DNA of 44,173 nt from Jaapia argillacea MUCL 33604 (lineage: Eukaryota > Basidiomycota > Agaricomycetes > Jaapiales > Jaapiaceae): contig KL197792.1 of assembly GCA_000697665.1 (NCBI GenBank), positions 1-44,173 on the forward strand, read 5' to 3'. Shown piece after piece: positions 11,259 through 21,900 of this stretch. The translations under genes were made by a program, and so were the position numbers. How positions within the stretch are numbered: the first letter of the stretch is position 1; each line of letters begins with the position of its first letter. Under the pieces are notes generated by a model. The model made no database searches. It was not told where the DNA came from and saw only the letters and a list, made by a program, of their open reading frames with translations.

Positions 11259-13603
11259 TTACCCTTGCCGCGCTTGCTCTTCTGGCGTTTTTCCCAGGAT
11301 TTTCCCTTTGGGTCTTCCCATATCTGAAATTGACCATGCAAGGTTAGGGAGAGGGAAGAGAGGTTGACGATGGATAGGCTTACTGGGAGAGCTGGAGGAC
11401 GGTTACCTGATAAGGTGTTGATGTTCCAGCCAGGGGGCTTGTCTTGGAGTAACTTCAACGTCGCTGAATGTGTGAAGAAGACGTGGCCGATTCTGCCTGG
11501 CGTGACATCATTGACAGACTTCTGTCCAACTGCCTTCCAATCGCCGATGGAATGATAAAGAGAGGACGACATGAAGAGGGCAACGTGGCCGGGTTTATAC
11601 CTGATAGAGTGTTAGTCGCTGAACAGAGGTGGCTGAAGATAGCTTACGCCAGTTTCATCCCCAATTGGGGAACGTAAAGCTCTCCGCCGGAGAATTGACC
11701 CAGGGGAAAACATGCGGTAGGACCGGCGTCGTGAGCGTCGGCGTGTGGTTCAACTTGTAGCTTGTATATGATCGCGCGACACATCCAAGGACCAGGATCT
11801 TCTGGAACCCAATTCCCAGCTTCGAAAGCCTTGCGGTATTGCTGATATTCTTGGGGAAATGCGGCTCGAAACATGGCACCAAGTTGAACGGACAGATCTG
11901 TCGTTCCAGTGTAATAGTATCGGACTGCCATCGCCTCCTTTGCCGAGTCGCCCAAGGTGTGCTTGGTTGGTACGGCAGGTCCATTCTGCAGGGGACGTGA
12001 GCGATTTAAGCTTGATCTTGTGGATGAAAAGTACTCACACTGTGCCCGGTTGCGGTCCACACGCCAAAATGAACAAGCCCGGTGAACTCACTGACGGTTT
12101 CGAAATTTAGGGCATCGCCTCCCTGGGGAATTCCTTGCCTGGAATCCAGCTTGTCCTGATCTTTGTGAGCTTGGTACTCCATCCCTCGGGTGTGATTTGG
12201 ATGTCGGATGTCCTTCTTTGCGATGAAAGGGCGGTGGACGGAGTGGTAGTGCTGGGTCACATACTGCCACCGGATCAGATCTTCTTCCTGTGAAGAGGCG
12301 TTAAGAGATGGAGAGAAGCACAACGGATGGAGACTAACCTTGAGTCCATCCCTAGTTATGATCATACCGTTATCTTTGGCTTTCTGGAGGTCTTCTTCGG
12401 TTCTGCCAGCGTATTGTTGAGAGATGTGGGCGTAAGTGGGCTGCTCTTCCCCGAGTTGGACTTCTGGATTGGGTTCGTCGTCGTCGGGGATTGAGGATAA
12501 TGGAGAGAGAGAATCGAGGTCGCTGGTGGGGGAGCGGGGTTCGTGGAACTCCTGTCAATGGGTCGAATTGTCAATGGGTGAAATGGACTGATATAAGGTA
12601 GCGTTACGACTCACATCAGAGAGAACATCGAGGACGGTCTGTCCGGCCGAGAATCGGGGGACTGACCCAAATCGCTGAAACATCATTCAACAAACATCAT
12701 TCGACGCGAGGTGTGAAGACAGAGGGAGATGTTTACCTTTTCGCTGAGGTCGTCATCATCTATGAGCTCTCCCGTTGCATCACCTTGGGAGCTCTCTGGC
12801 TATTTGCAAAAGGTCAGCTGTGGGCGTCGCCTGAGGAAACATGAAAAATGCTTACTAGACTGGGGGGTGGCTCGAGAGACGAGCGGCTGCTTGAAGGCTG
12901 GGAGTACTGAGAAGATATATCGGCATCTTGGGGGGCGTGTATCGAGTCGCCGAAATATACGAAAATGACTTGTCCAGACTTGTCGTGAATGACACTGGAC
13001 AAGACTTGGGAGGGTAGGTTCAACATATCATTGATCTTGTGCTTGGCTTTTTTGAGCCCCTGGGCGTTGATCTGGGCTCGGAGTTCTTCCAAGGTTTCGT
13101 CGATTTGGAAATGGTGTGAATTCGCCATTACTTTTTGGGAGCGAATGAAGGTGCTGGAGTCAAGGCGATGCAAAGCTTGAGCGGTTGTGCGATTGGATTT
13201 GGAGAGGGCCACGGAGAGTGGCAAAGGGCCCTTGGGTCTCGGTACATCAGTTGGCGTCGGTCGTTTCTAACACAAGAGGATGAGTATGGAAAGGTTAGAT
13301 TCAAGATATAAAGTTGACTGACCATTTTTTTGACTCGCGTAAGGTTGGGAGGTGGAGAGAGGCGTCTTTTCTGGAGTGTAAATATGAATAAGTTGCTTCA
13401 ATGAGGGATGCTGCAACAGACTTACTTGGGAGGTTTGGATGGCCCCAGGGATGGCGCCCGACTCCTTTTCCTTGCGAACTCGTAGGTTGTACCGCGTCTG
13501 GTAAAGCCCAATTTATGAGATGACATCTCAAAGTCGGAGTAAGATTAATTACCGCTGCGTTTACGTCCTGGGAGGACTCTGCTCTCTGGGATCTTGTATT
13601 CAT
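11259..13603 (-). CDS. 2OG-Fe(II) oxygenase-like protein, possibly TET/JBP-like
   Basis: Eleven exons close in frame to 587 aa: 13553-13603, 13426-13497, 13323-13370, 12856-13266, 12737-12799, 12615-12674, 12339-12551, 12039-12287, 11648-11985, 11407-11600 and 11259-11323. The C-terminal third carries the double-stranded beta-helix signature: H470-x-D472 in EPHADAHD, then GQFSGGELYVPQLG, YKPGHVALF, the distal H518 in LYHSIGDW and R538 in TPGRIGHVFFTH. This arrangement is typical of the large basidiomycete oxygenase families, which include TET/JBP-type 5-methylcytosine oxidases; which clade is not decidable by eye. The N-terminal half is Ser/Pro-rich and acidic and may bind DNA or partners. 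The start is supported by the paralog at 4447-5226 and by a TATA box 48 nt upstream. It would need Fe(II) and 2-oxoglutarate. Confidence 0.75.
11657..11673. repeat. TTCCC/GGGAA palindrome, copy 3 (coding)
   Basis: ATCCCC-AATT-GGGGAAC. It lies inside exon 9 of the oxygenase gene, coding VPQLGM, 9 nt before the donor, so here protein constraint alone may explain it. Confidence 0.35.
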
Positions 13604-13650
13604 ATCGAAGCGGGTGCGTCTTGCTTGGGCGAACGTTGGATCTTTCTAGA

Positions 13651-13660
13651 AGACTTTATA
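13651..13660 (-). promoter_or_regulatory. TATA box of the oxygenase-like gene
   Basis: TATAAAGTCT on the minus strand, 48 nt upstream of the ATG at 13603. It is identical to the elements at 5265 and 26590. Confidence 0.55.
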
Positions 13661-14126
13661 CTCTAGAAAAAATGTAATCGTAGGTGGGAATGCGGCGTTC
13701 CTTGAACCGAAACGCTCCGCGAGAGCTCTTCTGTTATCCTTCTGTTATTAGAGAACGAGCACCTGAGCGAATCGCAAAGCGTTATCAACGGGAAATCTAC
13801 GGATGGATGAACCACCAAGTTGGATGGAGGGATGGTTATTCCTAACGATAGTTCGGGTGGGATCGGCTTGGATACTGAGCGTGTACAGATAGGGGAGAAT
13901 GGATGCGAATACATTGCGAACGCGGACAATCGTACGACTAGTCTAAAGATGCAGAAACGCAGCGATCACATTGGTCGCACAAAATGAACAAAAAACGAGC
14001 AAAAAACATGATTGAAAGGATTCGGGAGCCTCTCGCAAAGAACCTGTGATTGATTGAGCGAGTGGGAACCAGATTCTGGGAGCGTGGATGAGTTGATCAA
14101 CGAGAACGAACCTATGACGGCGAGCT
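13661..14126. other. Upstream spacer, no gene seen
   Basis: Shares GGTGGGAATGCGGCG with the spacer upstream of the decayed paralog (near 5300), so part of the promoter region was duplicated too. No convincing ORF. Confidence 0.35.
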
Positions 14127-14312
14127 TACCTTGAGCAACAGGAAGCGACGAATCGAATCCTGGGTGCAACGGAGAAGCAACTCGATAACAAAAAAAATAT
14201 GGGGTGAGTAGGCTCGGGATGAAACGAGTAGAGAAAGCGAGACAATCCACGGACGACGAGAAGTATAATGAAATAAAGGTATCAACGACGCTGGGAGGGT
14301 CGAGCTTATCCT

Positions 14313-14386
14313 TAAACCCTTGCTTACTAGACTGTGCCCCAGAGGACCCAGGGAAAGCGCCACTTGCTAGCGGTATCGCTTTTTGA
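14313..14386 (-). ncRNA. Recurrent two-hairpin element, copy B
   Basis: Identical in sequence to the copy at 5861-5934 and part of the same segmental repeat, so it is not independent evidence of conservation. Folding and position relative to the upstream exon are the same. Confidence 0.45.
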
Positions 14387-14466
14387 TAGGCATCGGCGTA
14401 CGACACATCCCAGCACCGCGATATAAAGAAGAGAGAGTGGGGTAAACGAAAGAAAAGAGGGCGTAC

Positions 14467-14599
14467 CTGAAGCCATAATACTCTCCAAAACCATCAAGCT
14501 TACATCTCCTACTTGTGAAGCGATGGGAAGAGTTGCCAGACGCTCAAAGCCAGCAAGGCTACCGAACGGAGTTCTGACGCTCAACGCAGCATACTTCAA
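14467..14599 (-). pseudogene. Conserved orphan exon in repeat copy 2
   Basis: Counterpart of 6009-6144, with the same core TPFGSLAGFERLATLPIA and the same GTACGC donor. A single change removes the ATG present in copy 1, so it is either an internal exon or dead. Confidence 0.35.
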
Positions 14600-14782
14600 C
14601 TTTCAACGATGCCAGCGGGCATCGAACAAAGTCTTGCTGCAGAAAGCAAGGCTGAGAATCAAAGAGGAATCGAAACAGCATGACTGCTCGACGACTCTTT
14701 GAAACCGGTCCTTGAAGAGTATAGGTGAGGGTGAGATGAGGACGGAGGAACAAGTCCAACAAGCCAAGTTGGGAATCGGAGA

Positions 14783-14861
14783 TTGCCGGTAAGCAGTCTG
14801 TAACGACATTTTTGCCACAACTTGTCGCGTCGGAGATTGACTGTAAGCGGTCTGTACCGAC
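14783..14861. repeat. CGGTA/TACCG hairpin motif, two tandem copies
   Basis: Units at 14783-14807 and 14837-14861. Each has lost one pairing base (TAACG in the first, CTGTA in the second), so the doubled unit looks degenerate. Confidence 0.4.
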
Positions 14862-15438
14862 AATTTGCCACAACGGTCCGCGCGGAACCGTCTTGTCGCG
14901 TCTTGTGCAAGTCCATCTTCGTGCTTCAAGTTTGAAGTGTTGCGGCTCGGTTGTTAACTCTCCAAGCTAATTTACTGCTTCTCTGCGCCGGTCTCTCACT
15001 TTCAATCTTGCTCGTACTTGTCTCATCTATCGTTCCTGTCGTCCTTGACTTGATATCCTTGTTCACTGTCAATCCTAGTCGACCGCGCGCCCTCAGAGAA
15101 CTGGTAGGAAGCTTGCAGGTTGCCCCAGTGGTTTCCCTGTAAACTCCTTACAGTCTCTTCGCATCTCCAACAAGTAGCCTCGTCAGGCTGACGGATTGTG
15201 GCGTCGATTCGGTTGTTCACGACTCTGCAAGACCTTTTGCCAGGTCATTCTGACTTGTCCGTCCTCCGTGAGTACATGCCTTTGCCCGAGAGATAGCCGA
15301 CAGCTCCTCCCAATGCTTGAGTGCGTACACGTCCAACATATTGATGCTGACTTTCCTCGTGTGATTTTCCAGAGCATATAGTTTCCTCTCGCATCGATTA
15401 ACGGCCACCTTTCTGCCCTAATTCACACCTGGATTACC

Positions 15439-18400
15439 ATGTCCGCTGAATCAACTACAAAACCCCTGCACCCTTGGCATCTCGGCGTTCCTCCTGTACC
15501 TGACAACGGTTTCTCTCACGCTTACGCCATAAAGGGACGGAAATGTGATGCAAAATATCCCTATTTCGCAGGCGTCGCAAAGAGCTTCCAAATACACTTT
15601 GCAGTGTTCGAAGCACCTTACCAGCTGGTGCAATCGACTGGAATCATCGGAGATATATGGGTCGATATCTCCGACGATGACCCCGGCGTTTATTACAAGA
15701 TATCAGAGAATACCTGGGTGCGGTGGACGGACATGACTAGTCCGGTCTACCATCCGCAACTGAAGGATTTCTATGTACTTGGTGGTGGGACCGGAAATAC
15801 GGTCAAGACAGTAGCTTGGAGGGATGGGAGGGACAAGAATGTACTGAAGAAAGCGAATGAGGATCGAGGTCTGACATGCCCGTCGCAGATCGCCGTGGCT
15901 TTGAGGAGTCATCGGAATCGAGCAGGTGTTCAAGCGGCGAAGAGGAAAGCGGATAACGTCGTGAACGTGGCGAACCATAGAAAGAGGAAGCGTGAACGAG
16001 AGTTGAGGGAGGACGAGGAAGATTCTGGGGCCCAATCCCAGATTGGAGGCGCACCTCTCGATGCTCCGACGTCTGGAGTATTCGCATGTCCATTAGTCCC
16101 ACCGAATAGACCTTTGGGAGTTCCATCCTCGGCCGGTCCGTCGAACTTGGGGTTAGGTGACGGAATGCGTATTCCAGAGCAACCGTTGTATCGGATGCCT
16201 TCAGAACGTCCCTCTTCTGTTGGGTTACCTGCCGTCGATCGTTGGGATTATGATGGGTTGCATGACCCATCACCAAGTTATCAGGAGCCTTTAGACCTTC
16301 CCTCGACGTCTTCAAATCCACAGACGATCTCAAACTGGGCCAAGGACGTCCAAGCTTCTCATCATGAGAATGCTTTGGGTTTAGATCTTGGCTTTGGCGA
16401 GGATTCAACCGGACACCCCTCTCCTCCTCCTCTTTCAGGTCCCGACCCACCCTCACGCCCTGCTTCCCCCTCTGGGGATTACGTCAACGACTCTCCTCTG
16501 ACGGCGTTGACCGAACTGTTCGACAATTTGTATCTGGTCAACGGTAGAGAGGGGACAGAGTTTCCAGTTGGTTCAGAGCAGATAGAGTGGGCCAATGGGA
16601 TGGTATCATTTCTGCCGTGGATTCGTCCGAAGAAAGGGGAAGGTGATGTGGGTATTTTGGGTTGCTTATTGATTTCTCGCAACGATTGCTGACTGCGGAT
16701 GTAGGACGTGAGAGCGGTTAGGATTATGGCTCAAGCTGCGGATGCTTTGGCCGGGTCGAACGAAGATAGGATGGTTTACGTCATCAACATTCGAGATTAT
16801 GTGCGGTCTCCTCATCACCCAACCAACGAAGAAAGCGAAGCATTGCTCGAGGTAATCAAGCGCAACATCTCCCGCGGTAGACCAGTTGCCATTCGTGGTT
16901 ACCGGATGACGGGAATTCAACCCGAATTCGATAAGAGGTCGATCACCAACATGAAAGGATCCCTCATCAACCCCATCAATGTCCAATGTAAGTAGTTATC
17001 AACCGTGGCTCTTTTTCTAATTGATTGACATGGGGTTTGTAGGCGCTGCGAAACGATTGGCTTTTCATACGGACCCAGCAGCGCAGGACCCGGAATATCA
17101 TATTTCTGTGTCCCTCGGTGAATTCGTGGATCTGGCAGATAATCCAAATGCCTGCTTGAATCTGTTGGATAGTTACACGGTTGCTCGATCAGATATGCCG
17201 TGGTTTATATCGTAAGAATGATTCATTATTGTTCATCTTTCCTTGAGGCTGATTCGCCCCAGTGCTCTGATGGAACAACAAGCTGCGATGTACTTGAATC
17301 GAGCGCAGAACTACACACTGGAGATCAACACTGAGGACTTTAAACGCGACAAGAACAGGCAGACCGACGAGGGGCGTACGGATGACGATGCAGGGGCCAT
17401 GGAGAAGACAACCAGCCAGAAAAAGTCCACGAACGGGAAAGATTCCACCAATCGAACGGGAAAGGCTGTCAACCCAAAGGGCAAGGCTGTCAACCCAAAG
17501 GGCAAGGCTGTCGATTCAAAGGGCAAGGCTGTCGATTCAAAGGGCAAGGCTGTCGACCCAAAGGAAAAGCCTGCAAACCCAACAAACAACACCCTGGACG
17601 AGTTGAACGAGGCTCGACAGAGGGAACTTAAACTCTTCGGCCCTCAGACGATGAACCCAGACGCAGTCACGTTGATGCAATGGGATCTGTTGACCCATGG
17701 CGGTTACTTGACGAATCTCCATCACGATCCAGCGGGAACGGCGACGTGGATGGCGATCCTCTATGGTTTGAAGTTCTGGAATCTCCTGGAAGTGAACACG
17801 GAAGATGCAAAGGAGAGGGAAGCAGTGCAGAACGCGTATTTCGACGCTAGTGGCGCCTATATGAACGACGATGACATGGAGCTGGTGAATAGATCATGTA
17901 CGTTTGCCTTGAGACCTGGCGACGTCTTGTAAGTGACTTTTCGATTGATGACTGATATGAACGCTGACTTTGTTTTGTCAGAATTCAACCTCCAGGTATT
18001 ATGCACGCAGTATACTCGCCCATGAAGACTTTCGCTACCGGTGGTCACTTCTACATGTACGACGCCATGCATCTGACCGAACTCTCCCGGGATCTGGATC
18101 ACGAAAACGGCGACTTGTTGACGAATCAAGATCACGACGCGACGGAGCGTTTGTTGATCAACATGGCATTGGCACTTCCCAACCATCACGATAAACCACG
18201 ACTACGTATCCCCTTCCTGGCGTTGGCTTCCATGATTTTATGGCGGGATAGTTACGAACCCATTTCAAAAGGTGGTGGCGCTGCTTACTACTCTGGGATG
18301 GATTGCGTACGAAGAGAGCTGGAAGGGGAACGACAGGAAGCCGTCAGGATTATCGAACGAGTCCTTGATGCCAACAAGATGAACCACGAGCAAATTACAA

Positions 18401-18549
18401 CAGAGTTGAATAGAGGTGGTGCGTCGTACCGTGATCCTGGCACGGCTACCGTGGACTTGTCTTGTCTGGAGGGGTGGGCGTGTTTGAATGTGGACGATAC
18501 TAGCGGATTTTACCAGAATAAAAGGCGGCGCATACAGACATTGCAGTGA
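15439..18549 (+). CDS. JmjC-like 2OG-Fe(II) oxygenase domain protein
   Basis: Five exons, 15439-16647, 16705-16987, 17043-17211, 17263-17928 and 17982-18549, give 964 aa with introns of 51-57 nt. The JmjC-type fold is visible in the C-terminal half: THGGYLTNLHHDPAGTATW with the metal ligands H707 and D709, GLKFWNLLEV, then PPGIMHAVYSP with the distal ligand H784 and FATGGHFYMYD. Residues 1-130 form a separate aromatic-rich domain. A basic stretch (HRKRKRERELRE) near 180 could be a nuclear signal. The middle is a Pro/Ser-rich linker. Exon 4 has a five-fold 7-residue repeat before the catalytic core. The first intron's donor (GTGGGT) is weak; the phase forces it. Histone or protein hydroxylase/demethylase activity is likely for the fold, but the substrate is unknown. 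Confidence 0.85.
17460..17564 (+). repeat. 21-bp minisatellite inside the JmjC-like gene
   Basis: Five head-to-tail units coding GKAV(N/D)(P/S)K. Units 1-2 and 3-4 are near-identical pairs, showing recent duplication in frame. It forms a Lys-rich linker just before the catalytic domain. Confidence 0.85.
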
Positions 18550-18922
18550 TACCGGATAATGTCATTATATACCCATATACCCTGCCAAGAGCGTTCGTTT
18601 TTACCGTGGTGATTCTGACCTATGGATTGCTTGTAGACTGTCGCTCGTCGTAATAGATTGATTTTCATGCCAAAATGTCAGAGGTGGCTGGCCGTGAGGT
18701 CAGCAGGGATTCGTGTTTGTGATACAAGGTCCGGTTGATACCTAAATTGCGCTGTGACTTGGGGAGCTGGCACTCCTTTGAGTATGGTAAAGGTTGCAAC
18801 TGGGACGAGCTTGATAATGTCATGACGCATTGAACGATGGTGGTAGACTAATATACATGTAGAGCCGGCTGAGAGAACAACGACAAACGACAGATGGACA
18901 AATCCCTGCGATTCCTTTCACT
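18550..18922. other. Convergent intergenic region
   Basis: Separates the 3' ends of the JmjC-like gene (plus) and the helicase gene (minus). Only 3' untranslated sequence is expected; I see no ORF or repeat. Confidence 0.6.
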
Positions 18923-21900
18923 TCAATGCCTCTGCACCAAAGTTTTACCGAACGCTGAGGTGGTGACTGCCCAGTGGAATGCGCGGACAAGGTTTGGAAG
19001 TCCTGACTCGTCCACTTCTACCAACCACTGCCCAAACTGATCTAATCCAAAGACGTTTTCATCAGTGTCGAGGCCCATAGATTTCCTGAACAGAGTGCGT
19101 GATCCGGTGTTTGTGTGTTTGAAGCAATAGAAGACGATTGGTATGGGGACGTCGGTAGAATCGCACGTGCCTCCGGGAACTGGTGCAGGATGGATAGGCT
19201 GCGTCATACCGCTGTGGTTGGTGAACATGCCCTGAGTGTGTGATAAGCAAGCGTAACGAGAAACCTCATGGGAAATTTACCTTTTGCGGTATACCACACT
19301 TCCAACAGATTCCAACTGGAAGGGGGAAACGCTTGCTTTCTCGAATATATTTATACTCCGGGTCATGAGAGTTACACCGTTTATTTGGGCAATTGTTCGA
19401 GGTCTGGTGGCAGGGATTCCCAATGAACTGGCATAGGGCGCAAGAACCTTTCAGACGTTGGATAGCTAGCCATACAACTTCGTATATCTCGGAGTGTGGG
19501 TGGGGTGCTGAGTTTCGGTGGGTAAACATGATAAGATCAGCGGTGAGGGCAATTGAACCATGACCGGCAGCGAAGGCAAATTGATCATGATGACGATTAA
19601 AAAACCGACGATGGGACATACCGAGGAGTGTGGCCTGTGTTTTGTCTTTCACTTTGGACGGTGGAGGGGCACGGGTTTTGGGGGGAGATGGCAAAAAGGA
19701 TAATTCCTCTGGAACCATTGTGGGTTTGTCTATCGTATTGCGGTTGGAGGTGTATAGTTGGCGTTGTTTCTTGGGGTTGTTATTAAACGTGGGTGTGTGT
19801 TTTCTTGTAGCGTACTTTGTTGGGTTAGCAGGATAGGGTTCTCCACGAGACGAAGAGGCTTTGTGGGACGAGGAGGCTTGGTGCGACGAGGAAGAGGCAT
19901 GGTGAGAAGAGAAAGATGGTCGGCGAGACGAAGAAGAGGCTTGTGGAGAAGGTGAGAAAGGTTGAGAGGCCAGAGAAAAGTTGGATGAAGTATATGGAAG
20001 ACGGGATCGGGATCTAGAACGGCGATTAGGAGAAGCAGAACGATTGCGTTGACGACGTAGGTGCGGAGTAAGCATTCTTCCACGTGAAATTCGAGAGGGA
20101 GTTGGTGGTAGGGGGGTGGGGAAAGCGGCTTCTGAATGGGAATCGATTAAATAAAAATTGTTGTTAACGGGAGCTAGGGGAGTGTAGTCACCAAAGTCAA
20201 TCAACAATTGATGTTCAGATGGAGAGCGCTGGGGATGATCGTCGACGAGTTCCATCGGTATCTCCTCCGAAGATGACTGTTGGGACTGGCGACGGGATGG
20301 AGGCGTAGGGGCAGATGAATGCTCCGGCTTGCTCGACAGTTTGAACGGAGTGGACAACTGTCCTACAGGATTGGAGGCTAGCAGAGTCATGAGTGGATGA
20401 TCAATGGTTTGAAAGTAACTCCTGGCCAAAATAACACTTACGGGAGGAAGGGGATGGAGGGCTGGAAGGACTGTCAGGGATCGGATTTTCGCCATCGTTC
20501 AGGCGTATTTGGCGTAAGGAGACCGCATCAACATCCACAAGTCTTCCAGATTGACAAGGTGCGACAGTGAGCTGTGAAGCCACTTGTTTATCGCAATTGT
20601 CGCAAAGATGTGTACCTTTTCCCAGCTCAAAGCAAGACTTGGGCTGAGGGTCTCCATCGTTAAAGCTGGTTAAACGAATGCGCCTGCAGAGCTCATCATC
20701 TGTAACCCAATCAGCCATGATCCCAACGCCAAAGAGGTCTTCAGGGTCGGCGTAGGCGGGTATCCAAATCTTGTTGGAGTGAAAGGTAATTGAGAAGGAC
20801 TTTACTCCATCACGACCGCCCCTACCGCCTTGCTGTACTATGTTGATGGGAGTAGCAGGTCGACCACAATGTAAAACGAATCGAACGTGTTTATTGTCGA
20901 CACCGCAATCAAGGACAGAAGTGGAAACTATCCACGGATGGACTGCAGCCTTCCAACCGACGCATATCGCATCGCGTTCGTCCTTTGGTAGGCCGGCATG
21001 GACGCACGGAACCTTGAGATGTTGGGACAAGCGCTCGGCATCCGATTTGGAATGGCAGAAAACGATGCCTGTTTCGCGAGTTTTCAGTGGAGTGGTACGG
21101 ACATGTTCAGCAATTTTGTCGAAAACATGCGCTTTGGAGTGGCAGTGGATCACGCGGTAACTGATTTCCGGCCGACAGGTAGGTGCACGGATGGTTAGGT
21201 GGGCTTTAGAGCCGACAGTTTGCCATAGCGCAGGGACCAGGTACGGAGGCATTGTGGCGGTGAGCAACACGATTTGAACACCAAAAGTACGAATCACCCA
21301 GAGATCCTCCATAACAGAGCGAAATCCTGCGTGGGTGAGCAGCAGGTGAGCTTCGTCGACAACAACTCGGGCCAGATTTCCACACTTGGCATGAGTTAGA
21401 GCCCATGACACAAAGGGCTTGATGGGAGCGTTCTCCACGGGTACGAAAACAAGGGAGTGCTGTGTGGTGGGAGGGGTGGAGTGCTTCCATGTGACTCTGG
21501 AAATCTTGGCATCGGTTGCACGTTCGACGAACTCTTCATGAAGTGCTTGAAGAGGTAAAACGATGACTGTCATTCGCCCCTTGTCGAAATGCTTACAGGC
21601 GAGTTGATGAGGCAGCGTCTTCCCAGAACCTATAAAGTGTGTGAGTTGGAGGCAAATCAGATGATACTAGGAACCGTGCTGACCAGTAGGCGCAACGTAA
21701 AGGACATCGTACTTGGAATCGACCAAAGCCTGGGTTGCTTGGGCTTGCTCTGGGATCTTGAATTCAGCGTCTGGGCCCATTTCCATCTTGAGGGCAGCAT
21801 AGACCGCCCCGGTAACTGTGACTTTCTTGCTTGGTCCAGGGACGTTGGGTCCAGTCGCTGAAGTGGAGTGCTCGAGGCCGATGCCAATGGTATCGATGTA

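Larger units (their letters stand above)
14127..15190. repeat. Segmental repeat, copy 2 (pair with 5671-6710)
   Basis: Matches 5671-6710 closely. Compared with copy 1 it carries one extra CGGTA/TACCG unit (14837-14861). It ends about 250 nt before the start codon of the JmjC-like gene, so it supplies that gene's promoter or leader. The right portion has CT-rich blocks on the plus strand consistent with a fungal promoter. Confidence 0.85.
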
